Positions 51,410 through 61,974 of a DNA stretch of 64,000 bases are shown in pieces. The stretch's first letter is position 1, and every line of letters starts with the position of its first letter. Location: positions 24,596-88,595 of the forward strand of contig WMKJ01000055.1 of the NCBI GenBank assembly GCA_009733715.1, written 5' to 3'. The notes beneath the pieces were generated by a model. That model saw only the letters and a program-made list of their open reading frames with translations, was not told the origin of the DNA and made no database searches. The position numbers were made by a program, and so were the translations under genes. This DNA is from Herpomyces periplanetae (lineage: Eukaryota; Ascomycota; Laboulbeniomycetes; Herpomycetales; Herpomycetaceae).

Positions 51410-53980
51410 ATGAAGAATCGTCTGTCAGTAAGTTCTGGGCCGAAACTACCTTTGGAATTGCGTAGAGAAATAAAATGTAATTTTATTTATATTTCTGATG
51501 TCTTTGTGGATACTATTGTGCTATATATTTTCCGTGCTGACAATTTGTATTTAGCTCTTGATGCCAATACTAATTTAAATAGCCTAAACGGCAAAAGAAT
51601 CAAGCGTAAAGCATCCCGTAAACTTTACCGAGAAGAAAGACGATTATATCGCACTTTGGGGAAATCATCTTTCCCCGACAGTGATGGGACTGAATCTTCC
51701 CCTACGCAAAATTCATGTCACGTGAAAATACATCGGGTCTCTACACGTTCTGGGAATAAGTCGACTTTGGGAGGTTTACTTGAGGATGATGATTGTGATG
51801 TTAACGAGAGTAGCAGCGATTCGCAAGAGGGTTCAGGGCAAAATAGTGATGAGGTTAATGCCAATCGGTATATTTCAAATTTGGAAAAAAAACTTAATAT
51901 TACCAAAGGATGTCGTTTACTAAAGGACTTTGAAAATGACGGTTTACTTGAATTACTAGATGGCAATGGTAGTTCGTCTGAAGACAATGACTCGCAAACA
52001 ACCAGCAAGCAAGCTTATACTAAATATCTTCAACATAAACGTGCTCTGAATTCTCAGAAACTTATTTCGTGCGAAGGAAAGGCTGCTGACTTCTGCGAAG
52101 CTGATGCAACTTCTTCAAAACCTCAGCCTAACCGATCACAGGCCAAAAAATATGACAAGGCTACTGTAACGGGTACTTACCCTAATCCATATAAGCCGTA
52201 TCCTTCGTCCAAACAAGAGAATGTAATACCTACTCCCAGAGTTGATATAACGTGTAACGAGAATGATGAACAACTGCAGCTTAAATTGCAAAGACAGTTG
52301 AAGGGACTGTTAAATCGACTTTCACTATCGAACTTTCCCAGTATCGTCAAAGCAATTCAAGATATTTACATGCAAAATGCTCGGCAGTATTCCACGCAGG
52401 CAATTATTGAAGCAGTATTAGTACCGGCGAAAATTTCGGCTTTAACGGACGCATTTATCATTTTAAACGCAGGTTTCTTAGCAGTGATTCATCGTATTAT
52501 CGGAAACGAGTTCGGTGCAAGAGTTTTGGAGTGGATTGTCTCGGCCTTAGGAATTGATAAAGATTCGAACCTTCCTAGTGTGGAACAAAAAGTGACATTA
52601 AATTTGGTATCATTTATTGCTCACCTATACGTATTCGGGGTGTATGGACCATCAATTATTTTCGATTTCATTATTATGTTTCTTGGAGAAATTACTGAGA
52701 ATAACTCAGAAACTCTATTGAGAATTATTCGAAGCTGTGGTCACCAGTTACGTAGCGATGATCCTCCCTCACTGAAGGATGTAATAATATTACTTCAGAG
52801 TAGATTAGCAAACACAGATGGCTCTTTGATATCAGTGCGTACGAAGTTTATGATCGAATCGATTAACGATCTAAAGAATAACCGGACAAAAGTGGCGCAA
52901 CGCAATAAATCGGTGATGTACGAGCAGATTTCTGAGATGAAGAAAATTATCCAAAGTATTAATTTACCTACCAAATCAATAGAACCGTTACAATTGAAAC
53001 TGTCAGATATACTTCATGCAGATAGAACTGGGAAGTGGTGGATTATTGGCGCAGGATGGAATCCGGAATTTAATAATACAAGGAAGAGTCATACTAAACC
53101 GGAAGATCAGAGTTTTGTCGTGAAGGACAGTGAAGATAGTAAAACTCTTACGGATAAGTTGAACAATATTGCTCGAAGTTTGAGTATGAATACTTCGGTG
53201 CGACGAGCAATTTTTGTGGTAGTAATGTCTAGCTCGGACTATATAGAAGCTAAGACACGTTTAGTAAAATTAGCACTTCGCAAGAGTCAACAATTGGAGA
53301 TTCCACGGGTTATAGTTGAATGTACGATGACAGAAAATTTGTATAATCCTTACTACGGGATATTGGCACAACAATTCTGTACGGAACACCGGATTCGCAA
53401 AGCATTTGAGTTCACGTTGTGGGACCAATTCAAGCGAATGGCACCAGCTATGGAGTTTAATAGGGTATGGGATTCATGTACAGGAAACGGAAAAATACCC
53501 AAGATGGAAGATGAATTTCAGCCTATTGAACTGAAACATGTGGTAATTTTAGCACAATTTTACGGGGTATTAATTGGCGCAAACTGCGTTCCTGTTACAG
53601 TACTTAAGGCATTGGATTTGCGGGTGTCCCTACCGACAAAAGTCCACGTGTTTGTTGAGACAATGTTAGCAACATGCTTTGTGCGAATTTTGAAAAAGAG
53701 GAAGGCGGTTCGTAATATGAGTATAGACACTAGAGAAACTGATGCGTATATGAGGAAACGAGTTGTCCGACTTTTAGGATGTATTGAAAAACAGATTGAG
53801 AGTTCGACTGATAAACTGGCAAGGGGTTTGCAGAACTTTGTCAACAGGTATACTAAAGATATTGTCACTACGGCGAGTGTAGAAATGAACGGAGGAGCGG
53901 CACTAGTTAGACGGTTGTGCAAGTTAACGGAACAAACGTTAGCAGACATGCTGATTGATCCAAAGGGGCTAGTAAATTAG
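51410..53980 (+). CDS. SGD1: Nucleolar MIF4G/MA3 protein Sgd1 (NOM1 family)
   Basis: Two exons are inferred: 51410-51476 and 51555-53980, with a 78-nt intron (GTAATT..TTTAG). The intron has no stop and is a multiple of three, so retention would not break the frame. The spliced product has 830 residues and starts MKNRLSVSSGPKLPLELRRE. A basic segment (GKRIKRKASRKLYREERR) and an acidic region follow. The MIF4G domain is at about 264-465 (LKGLLNRLSLSNFPSIVKAI; LNLVSFIAHLYVFGV). The MA3 domain starts at about 572 (SVRRAIFVVVMSSSDYIEAK; FCTEHRIRKAFEFTLWDQFK). Sgd1/NOM1 works in small-subunit pre-rRNA processing in the nucleolus. Confidence 0.85.
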   Translation: MKNRLSVSSGPKLPLELRREIKCNFIYISDVFVDTIVLYIFRADNLYLALDANTNLNSLNGKRIKRKASRKLYREERRLYRTLGKSSFPDSDGTESSPTQNSCHVKIHRVSTRSGNKSTLGGLLEDDDCDVNESSSDSQEGSGQNSDEVNANRYISNLEKKLNITKGCRLLKDFENDGLLELLDGNGSSSEDNDSQTTSKQAYTKYLQHKRALNSQKLISCEGKAADFCEADATSSKPQPNRSQAKKYDKATVTGTYPNPYKPYPSSKQENVIPTPRVDITCNENDEQLQLKLQRQLKGLLNRLSLSNFPSIVKAIQDIYMQNARQYSTQAIIEAVLVPAKISALTDAFIILNAGFLAVIHRIIGNEFGARVLEWIVSALGIDKDSNLPSVEQKVTLNLVSFIAHLYVFGVYGPSIIFDFIIMFLGEITENNSETLLRIIRSCGHQLRSDDPPSLKDVIILLQSRLANTDGSLISVRTKFMIESINDLKNNRTKVAQRNKSVMYEQISEMKKIIQSINLPTKSIEPLQLKLSDILHADRTGKWWIIGAGWNPEFNNTRKSHTKPEDQSFVVKDSEDSKTLTDKLNNIARSLSMNTSVRRAIFVVVMSSSDYIEAKTRLVKLALRKSQQLEIPRVIVECTMTENLYNPYYGILAQQFCTEHRIRKAFEFTLWDQFKRMAPAMEFNRVWDSCTGNGKIPKMEDEFQPIELKHVVILAQFYGVLIGANCVPVTVLKALDLRVSLPTKVHVFVETMLATCFVRILKKRKAVRNMSIDTRETDAYMRKRVVRLLGCIEKQIESSTDKLARGLQNFVNRYTKDIVTTASVEMNGGAALVRRLCKLTEQTLADMLIDPKGLVN

Positions 53981-54450
53981 AGGGTGACGTATCAGGTTCA
54001 ACAAACTTTAGCCTAAGTATGAAACGATACTACGCAGGAGGTACAAAGAAGTGAAGTGCTTAAAATTAATTCACATAAAAGGAAAGTTTAAACTAGGGCT
54101 CGTCGACCGGCTATATGAGAACGAACACCACCAGAATTAAAATGTCATTTAACTCAGTAGTATATTCGGGTGCAGAGTCCGAGCAACGAGAATCAAACGA
54201 CGTTGAAAGCAGGAAAGCGGAAAAGCGATAATCTGGCTGTTAATATAAAATGAAAAGCAACTATTATGGAATACCTGCAGTTATGCACATCATTGTCATG
54301 ATTTGCTTATAAGCCGAGTAAGTTCTGATGTCCGGCAACTCATAATATTAAGCCTGGGTTTAAATTGATGTGCTGAGAGATCACGAACGAGAATTTTTGG
54401 TAATTGGAAGTAAAAGAGAAACGACGAGGGGAAGATTTGGGGTGATTCGC
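53981..54450. other. Convergent 3' region
   Basis: 470 bp between SGD1 and the secreted repeat protein, both ending here. I see no gene or RNA. Confidence 0.45.
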
Positions 54451-56811
54451 TTAGAGATTCTTCAAAAGAGAAGACAAAGCTTTAAGTTTACCGACTAAGC
54501 CATTTTTTTTAGGGGGATCATCGGGAGGTGGAGCAGAGAATGAGGAGGAAGAAGAAGATGTTGGGGCGGTGGAAGTGGAGGATGAGGGGGATTCTGAGGG
54601 AGAAGCAGATGCGGGACTAGCTTGTCCATCGGACTTCGACTCCTCGTTTGTTGTAGAGGTTGAATTTCCACTGTCTTCACTGCTAGCCTTATCAGTTTTT
54701 GCGCTACCATCGGTAACAGGAGGACTCATATTCGTTCCAGAGATCAAGACGGTCTGGGCTTCGAGGTCCTCAGCAGTTTCACTGTACATGATACCAGGAA
54801 CGTTAGGCACGTAGACGGTGGCGAAGGTGCTTTTAGTTTTACTGGCAGAGGCTCGAGGTGCTGCGGAAGATGCACCAGCAGGCTTGGATTGATTGGCATT
54901 AGTGGAATTTGAATCAGCCTTGGAAGCGTTGGCGTTAGAGGAATCTGTATTGCGCGGAGAGCTGCTAGCTACTGAGGGAGACTCAGATGCGGGACTGGGT
55001 TGTCCATCGGGCTTTGGCTCCTTGTTATTTGTGGGTGTTGAATTTCCACTGTTTTCACTGCTAGCCTTATCAGTTTTTGCGCTACCATCGGTAACAGGAG
55101 GACTCATATTCGTTCCAGAAATCAAGACGGTCTGAGCTTCAAGAGCCTCGGCAGTTTCATTGTACTTGAGATCGGGAATGTTAGGTACGTATACAGTGGC
55201 GAAGGTGCTTTTAGTTTTACTAGCAGCAGCTCGAACAGAAGCGGAAGATGCACCTGTAGGCTTGGATTGATTGGCATTAACAGAATTTGTATCGGCCTTA
55301 GAAGCATTGGCGCTAGGGGAATCTGTAATGTGCGAAAAGTTGTTAGTTACGGAGGCTTTAGAGGGACCAGAAGCAACAGATAGACTAGAAGCAGCGGGGT
55401 GACTTGAAGCAACAGAGGGACCAGAAGCAACAGATAGACTAGAAGCAGCGGGGTGACTTGAAGCAACAGAGGGACCAGAAGCAACAGATAAACTAGAAGC
55501 AGCGGGGTGACTTGAAGCAACAGAGGGACCAGATGCAGAGTGACTAGGGGCAACAGGGTGACTAGAAGCAACAGAGTGACCAGCAGCAGCAGCAGTTATG
55601 GTTGATTTTGCAATAAAAGAAGAAGCAGGAGCAGCTGTTAGATGTTGGGATTGGGCTTGTGCTTGGGCTTGGGATTGGGGAAGGGAATTAGTACATTCTG
55701 CCGGGGCAGCGGGAGCTTGAAGGGGTGGATGTGCAGAGGTTTGGGGAAGAGAACTAACAGAACCGGCTGAAGCAACCGAAGCATGAAGGGGAATTTGTGC
55801 AGTTGAGGGATGTTCACTGTTGGTAGCTCGTGGGGCAATTACTGTACCTGAAGATTTTGTCGCAGACTGAGAATTGACATTCCGGGTGGATTGAGTGGAT
55901 TGACCTATAGGACTCGCAGGAGCGTTGGCCGGAGTGTTCCCATTTGCATTACCAGCAATTTGGGCTGGCTGGGTGGGAGCATTATTTGGAAGGGTTACGG
56001 AAGGGAACTTTATGGGCTCTTTCGCACGTGGATCGTTGGGGACGGCTGGAACGGCACCAACGAGACCTCCACTAGCTTGAGCTTGCGCCGCGATACCGGA
56101 ATTTTGACCATTTTCGGCACCAGAAGCAGCGCTTCGGGTACCACCTGAATTCATGACAGCTTGACCATTTGAACTAACAGTGGAAGGGATGGCATTGTTA
56201 GAACCGGGAAGAGACACATCGGGGAAGTTAATGGGGGTAGTGACACGGGGATCATTGGGGACGGCGGGAACAGCACCGACAAGACCATTTTCGTTAGCAC
56301 GATTTACGGTGCCTGAATCAACACCACGAGATGCAGGGGTAGGGGGTGGAGGAGTAACGATGGATGAAGCATCGTCTGGCAACTTCATATCCTCGACAAA
56401 TTTAATAACAGCAGGTAACTTTTCGGACATATCCTTAAGGGATTTTTCATTAACGACATCTGCTAATCGATCTGACTTTTCGGGAGCTTCATTACGCTTA
56501 TTCAAGGCTCGAGGTGCCATGGTAGGCATGTGAATGTGGAACGGAACAGTACTAGAATCTGCCTGATGATCATGTTGCAATGCTTGGGAAGCAACAGAAG
56601 ATGCAGGAGTGTTTTGTTCAGCGATGCGTACAGGATGAGATAGTCGACTGAAGAAATGGGATGAATTAGCAAGTTTAGACGTTAACGTTGCATTTGACTA
56701 GCGGCACGAGGAAACTCACTTGGGAAGGGGTTGAGATCTTCTCACGGGAATCATGACAGAGTAAATGGTGCATGGTAGCACCATGAGACTCAATAGACGT
56801 AAGTAATGCAT
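54451..56811 (-). CDS. Secreted Ser/Ala/Pro-rich repeat protein, unrecognised
   Basis: Two exons on the minus strand, 56811-56720 and 56647-54451, are joined across a 72-nt phase-2 intron (GTGAGT..CTTCAG). The product has 762 residues. The first exon gives a signal peptide, MHYLRLLSLMVLPCTIYSVM. A dibasic site follows (RALNKR then NEAPEK), suitable for Kex2-type processing. The rest is built from repeats: two ~28-residue units with GLVGAVPAVPNDPR; three exact or near-exact 18-residue units of the type SVASGPSVASSHPAASSL; and two ~120-residue units containing KSTFATVYVPN and EAQTVLISGTNMSPPVTDGS. It ends NGLVGKLKALSSLLKNL. No enzyme domain or GPI signal is visible. It is probably an O-glycosylated wall or extracellular protein; the function is unknown. 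Confidence 0.65.
54640..55235. repeat. Direct repeat of about 200 bp inside the secreted-protein gene
   Basis: Positions about 54660-54850 and 55020-55220 are near-identical (long shared runs such as CACTGCTAGCCTTATCAGTT and GGTAACAGGAGGACTCATAT), offset by about 366 bp, encoding the two ~120-residue protein units. The few differences cluster in short patches, as expected after recent duplication or conversion. Confidence 0.8.
55361..55530. repeat. Three tandem 54-bp units inside the secreted-protein gene
   Basis: Three successive 54-bp units (each containing AAGCAGCGGGGTGACTTGAA and CAACAGAGGGACCAGAAGC) encode 18-residue Ser/Ala/Pro repeats. Only single-base differences separate the copies. 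Confidence 0.85.
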
Positions 56812-59090
56812 GATTAGGAGAGACGAAGCTAAAGAATAAGAATGTGCAAGTGATGGTATTGAAAAAGCGAAGCTGAGAAAATGGGAAATCAAGTAATAAG
56901 AAGGAGGGTCCCAACGTAAGGGTATATTAAATAGATGGTGAAGGAAAGAGAAAGAAGAAGTTGGCTAAACTAGTGTGGGTTATTGAAGAGCACGTTTACC
57001 AAAGGTGAAGCTAAAGCAAGCGTGCAAAATGGAGCTACGGGTAAAGCTAAGATGTAGCAGATACAATGAAAAGAGTGTGCGGTGTAGAAGCGAATATTAA
57101 TTGCAAATGCACGCTACGAGACCGGCTCAGGAAGTTAACAAGAAGAGTACCGCAGAACACAGCTTGTTAAAGCGGCAAAGGCAAGCTTTAAAACCAACAA
57201 AAAGACGATTTATTGGAAACCAAAAATGAAACACATTTAAAAGAAAAATGAGATGAAAGTTGGGAGAATCGAGAGATGGGAAGATGACGGGACACGGTAT
57301 TTAACATGGCAATACGGATAGAATGATCAAGAACAGCTGAAGAATTAGTGGAGCATTTTATTATTACCAATGCGCTCGTGCTGGTGTTCACCCCTAAGTA
57401 CTATTCCCTCGTGGAACTTCGTATAATTAAAACATTCTGGAGGTGATATTAACCTGGACCGTTTGATGCACCAGCGTGCATCATCTTACGTATCATAATG
57501 TCAATTTAACTTATCGATTATATTATGGATATACACTGATTGAGCCGTTGAAATTTATTTAAACGTCAAACGTTTTCTAACACTGTTAGTTAGTTATTCT
57601 CCTTCCCTTGCATTGTAAAAGTCTATGCGCTTCCATACCTGAACTGGTTGGTACCATATAATAGCGGTGGTACTGATAAAATGTATCGATCTAGCATTAC
57701 AAACCAATAGTTTGTTACTTAGGGCGTTTCAGAGGTTTAATTTGCTGTATCCGTATCATTTCGTGCGGATCTGGCATGTATCCGTGCGTGCGTAAAGAAC
57801 CGTTTTTACAAATTTACGCTATCTCGACACTTTGCAAGAGCAAAAACGACAAAGTATCGCCACTGCCGGAGACGTAGGCTCTGCCATCGTCGCTGCCGGC
57901 TGCAGGCTACAGCCCAACGCTCCACCCAACCTGGTAGGCGGGGACTCGCGCAATTGCCTTGATTTGAGCAGCTCTGGTTCACACGTTCAGCTACTCCTGC
58001 CGTTCCTCCATCCTGAAACATGTTCGTGTGCCCCTGACCCCGTGTGTGCGTGAAAGCTACGTTGGGGATGTTCGTGTGTTATGCGCGCTCCTGTATCACA
58101 AAAGTAAAGTGTGCACTGGACTAGTAGCGTGCACGTGGGCTTTATAGGAGCATTTGTATCCTTTTGCTCATATTACCCCATATCCTCGCCATGTCATGGA
58201 TCGTTTCATCCTCCGTTAAATCAACTTCCAAAATCTTTAGCTATACAGGCTTACGTTGCCCAATAATTTATTCCAAGGGTTATTCCTTTTTGACCATACA
58301 CATTATGTGGAATGTGCGTACGTGTGCATGTACTTTGAAGTTTAATAATACAACTGCAGCGCTTGGGTTATCCGTTCCTTTTGGTCCTCTTATTTCCCCC
58401 TTCCTCCATTTTGTTAATGCTAGTTCTTACTCTTTTACCTCGCTGTCACATGTTCGTCGTCTCTCTCGTCTCTGTACCACACTATCCATTTAATAGAGCA
58501 TACACACACTTATGCATATGTGCTTCACTTGTTTAAATCGTGGTAAAGATACCCTCCAACATATACCGGGTATGCACGCTTTAACGAATAAAATTGTAAT
58601 GATGATGATGACGATACTAATACAGCCATTCTATTCAAAATTAAGCGTAAACATACATTAATGCCGCCAAACATATTTTGTTAAACCACCGTGGTTAAAC
58701 AATTCAGTAAACTAGCCCCCCCTTCCAGTAACTAATTTAACCCTGTCTCATCTCAATCAATTGCTTCGTAACCAACTAGAGCACACGTTCATCTATACAC
58801 ATGTTAATTAGTATCCACGTTTGAATTACGTTGATATTTTATCTTGCAACTTCCGCCCCCCGGTCTTCCCCTCAGGGGGATAACAGTCCTTTCACCACAC
58901 TCTTGATCGTGATGTATTAGCCATATACACCATATTGTCAGACTAGCGTGTATCGGGGTTATCATGGTTCTTGCATACCGGGTCTATTGTTCACCCAGCA
59001 AATTCTATCCCATGTTAAACAGGCCTGAAGTACGAAGTATGCTCTTCTCCTTGCTACCAGCAAAACTACACCCATATGCTTCATAGTATG
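56812..59090. other. 2.3-kb intergenic region with a GC-rich island
   Basis: Mostly AT-rich. The stretch from about 57830 to 58060 is clearly GC-richer than its surroundings, with self-complementary patches such as GCTGCCGGCTGCAGGC and no convincing frame; a structured RNA or a remnant is possible. A 109-codon plus-strand frame (58164-58493, or from an ATG at 58191) has no homology I recognise. An RTCACRTG-type site (TCACATGT) is at 58446-58453. Confidence 0.4.
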
Positions 59091-61964
59091 TCAAACTCGC
59101 ATTTGTCGTTGTAATTGTCTTTGACTGCGACGTTGATAAGCTTGACCGACGTCGCATTCATGGTACGTTTCGTTAACATTAACTCTATTATCATCACCGT
59201 GTGAATCGGCTATTGCGGTAGTTAATAACTTATCGACATCTTTGACCTTATTTTCGTATTTATTGCTATCACTTTCACCAAGTTTGTCAAGCCCGCGTAA
59301 TCGCACTCTGCTCTTCTTGTATGCTTTCTGCGGCTTTTTAGATATTCGTAAACCACCACCATTTTTACCATTTGCACGACTCTCAGTACTTCGACATCGT
59401 GCTCCCTCATTTTCACTCTCCACATAACTGCTCTCATCTTCGAAAATAATTATTCTCTCTACACAATTATCCAGGTCAAAGCGCACAGTTTTCTTAACAG
59501 TGGCTTCTTTAGCACTCTTGGGCTCCGATTTTTTTGCACATCGTTTACTCTGCCGGCGCACAGGCTCTTCTGGTGAGCTTTCTAGGGGATATTCCACTCG
59601 CTTTGTTGTACGAGTGCATAAATCTTGTAATTCATTATCGCCACCACTTCCATCGCTAGTACCACCTGGTTTTTCCTCACTAAATGTACTGATTTGCCTC
59701 ATTTCACTATCATATCCTGTTGTAGTTTGTACGCTTGCATGAATATTTGGCTGTGGGTGTGATTGTGCGTTCTCCCTTGTATTGCGTGTACGTATTCGTG
59801 ATTTAACCTTCTTTGGTTTCGTATGAAGCAATCGTTGTTCAATTAAACCTACACCCGATAACTCATTTTGTACTGTGCTCTCAGTCATTAAAGGATTCGC
59901 ACCATCGGAACCAACACAAATTGCATGGTTAACCATATGTCCACAATTTTTCACAACATCATTGTAGTCTCCTTTTGCCATTACACAGTTTTTCTGTGTG
60001 ATTATGGGCATTGCCTCCGCCTCGGTCATTGCTTCCGGTGTACTCATTTCCCCGACAAATTTTTCTCGAGGTGGACTCGCCTCAAAATTACGTATGGATC
60101 GCAAAAGCTTACTCTTAAATGATCCATGATCCATTGTAACAAATTCATCCTCCGCTAATATCAACCGTTCCAATTGAGCCAACTTTTCCGACATGACGAC
60201 TTCCACTTTGCGCCTTAAGAATTGCTTAAAAGTAGATGGAGAAATCCCACCCATCGAAACTGCAGTTGCAATCTTAATGGAGGTAGGCGATGCCGCATAC
60301 TCTCCACCAGAACTCAATTCGCGTTTACTCGCGATTGGAGTAGTGCATGGATTAATGGATCCTAACTGGGGTTGATTCCATGCGCCATCCAGCGTATCAA
60401 TTAACATGGAAAGTCTACCATACCCACTCTTTTCATTGCTCATGTCCACGGGTTTACACGCTAGACTGATATGTCCACCGGTAGTTATGTATGTCTGAGA
60501 GTTTAAGGTAGAACGAGTAGTGTCAAATCCTGAAGTTGCGGAATGGTTAACCGTGTTTAGCTGGTTTTCCGTTGTATCAGCAGTCGCAGCAATATTGTTG
60601 TGGGTAGTTCCACGTAAAAGTCGAAAGGGTACACGATGCACTCCAGAACCGGGAACGGTCAATGCTAAACTGACATGGGAATGTTGGTTGACGCTAGATC
60701 GATAAGCGCTTAGAGCACTAGTAATAACGGAAACATTTTCACGATTCGATACGACATCCACACTCTTGGCTCGACTAGCAAAGTTTAGTGAACTTAGCGT
60801 ATGCAACCAAAAACTTCGTACGGGCGCAATTGTTAGTATCATTAATACCACACAAGCTCCGCCCTCGCTGATGCTGATATTACCCTTTTGGGCTCCACAT
60901 TTGATTAAACTGCGCCGGGTTCCCTCGGATGGATATTGTCCAATATTGAGAATTCGAGTCATTTTAGATTCACGATAAGGAACGTGACCGTGCCCACGAG
61001 TTAATGCTTCTACACACTTCGCTAAAACAAATAATGACTGATTAATGCTGGCTGATTCTCTCATTCGAGCATGACTTCGTCCATTACCCGTTCTCCGGTT
61101 ATCCTCTGCTCCAGCTAAATCAATGGCAGACACTGTGCTACAAATATTTTGCACGTAATCGTCAGTTTGTTCAGACTCGGATAGGCATGATGACGAAGCA
61201 TCGTCACTAGATAACTGCTCGGAAGAATCATCGAATCTAGTATAAGTTTTCTGGGTAACCCGTATATTCAAGACCGCATGAGATCGAGATGATTGAGCGT
61301 TTAATTTCGTAACAGCGGTACTCCGACGTTGATTAGCACGTGAATATATCTGTTCGAACTCTCGTGGGGAAGTGCAGTTTATTTCAGATAAACCTAACAC
61401 GATGCTTCGACCAGCCTTTCCACAATCTCGTACGGGTAAACCGCCGGTAGGTCTATGTCCTGTTGTAGTGAATAAATCGTACACTCGATCATTTAATACT
61501 TCATAATAAGTTAGAACAACGGTAACTTTAGTCCGATTATTTGAAGTTTGCTCGATTAGATGTGCACGTTGGAATATAGCGTTTAGCAATCGGGGTATAA
61601 TACCTCGATCACGGTCAGCTTGGCCACCCCGCATGGTGTAAGTTTTTCCCGTTCCAGTCACGCCGTGAGTGAATATTGTAACATCGCGCCCATCGAATAC
61701 ACTGGTTAAGGTTGGTGATACTTCTTGATCGAAAATTTCGGCTTGAGAGCTAGAAGCTTCGTAAACCCGATTAAAGGAGAATGTAAATAATTCACTTTCG
61801 TTACGAGGATTAGGGATGCGTAACAGGCTTTGAGTCTGTGGATCAGAGTCTGAAGAGGTTTCTGGTAATCCGGTGTTAGAGGGTTGTTCTACACTGACAA
61901 TTCGATCGTCTTCACTTTCACAGGACATTAGTGGGCGTAATCGAGCGATAATTCGAACGGGCAT
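59091..61964 (-). CDS. Kinesin motor protein, kinesin-10 (KIF22/Kid) like
   Basis: The product is 957 residues in one exon, with the motor at the N-terminus. Motor motifs: VRIIARLRPL, P-loop HGVTGTGKTYTM (101-108), switch I NAQSSRSHAVLNIRV, and switch II AIDLAGAEDNRRTGN. The last is the kinesin-10 signature DLAGSEDNRRTGN with Ser changed to Ala. SINQSLFVLAKCVEAL, HVPYRESKMTRILN and LSSLNFASRAKSVDVV also fit. About 24 extra residues follow N340, between TRILN and SEGGACVVLMILTIAP, where kinesins have the short loop LQDSLGG. The tail has a helical stretch around 580-620 and then basic, Glu-rich sequence. Kinesin-10 proteins push chromosome arms along spindle microtubules. The ATG at 61964 gives the expected start. 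Confidence 0.85.
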   Translation of the reverse strand: MPVRIIARLRPLMSCESEDDRIVSVEQPSNTGLPETSSDSDPQTQSLLRIPNPRNESELFTFSFNRVYEASSSQAEIFDQEVSPTLTSVFDGRDVTIFTHGVTGTGKTYTMRGGQADRDRGIIPRLLNAIFQRAHLIEQTSNNRTKVTVVLTYYEVLNDRVYDLFTTTGHRPTGGLPVRDCGKAGRSIVLGLSEINCTSPREFEQIYSRANQRRSTAVTKLNAQSSRSHAVLNIRVTQKTYTRFDDSSEQLSSDDASSSCLSESEQTDDYVQNICSTVSAIDLAGAEDNRRTGNGRSHARMRESASINQSLFVLAKCVEALTRGHGHVPYRESKMTRILNIGQYPSEGTRRSLIKCGAQKGNISISEGGACVVLMILTIAPVRSFWLHTLSSLNFASRAKSVDVVSNRENVSVITSALSAYRSSVNQHSHVSLALTVPGSGVHRVPFRLLRGTTHNNIAATADTTENQLNTVNHSATSGFDTTRSTLNSQTYITTGGHISLACKPVDMSNEKSGYGRLSMLIDTLDGAWNQPQLGSINPCTTPIASKRELSSGGEYAASPTSIKIATAVSMGGISPSTFKQFLRRKVEVVMSEKLAQLERLILAEDEFVTMDHGSFKSKLLRSIRNFEASPPREKFVGEMSTPEAMTEAEAMPIITQKNCVMAKGDYNDVVKNCGHMVNHAICVGSDGANPLMTESTVQNELSGVGLIEQRLLHTKPKKVKSRIRTRNTRENAQSHPQPNIHASVQTTTGYDSEMRQISTFSEEKPGGTSDGSGGDNELQDLCTRTTKRVEYPLESSPEEPVRRQSKRCAKKSEPKSAKEATVKKTVRFDLDNCVERIIIFEDESSYVESENEGARCRSTESRANGKNGGGLRISKKPQKAYKKSRVRLRGLDKLGESDSNKYENKVKDVDKLLTTAIADSHGDDNRVNVNETYHECDVGQAYQRRSQRQLQRQMRV

Positions 61965-61974
61965 TTTGGAATAA

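Noticed and set aside
56675-56914. Minus-strand frame starting MGPSFLLLDF as a signal peptide for the secreted repeat protein
   Set aside because: Its phase does not fit the acceptor at 56648; the overlapping frame from the ATG at 56811 joins correctly and also gives a signal peptide.
58164-58493. 109-codon plus-strand frame
   Set aside because: No homology, atypical composition and no consistent splice partners; kept only as a note in the intergenic entry.
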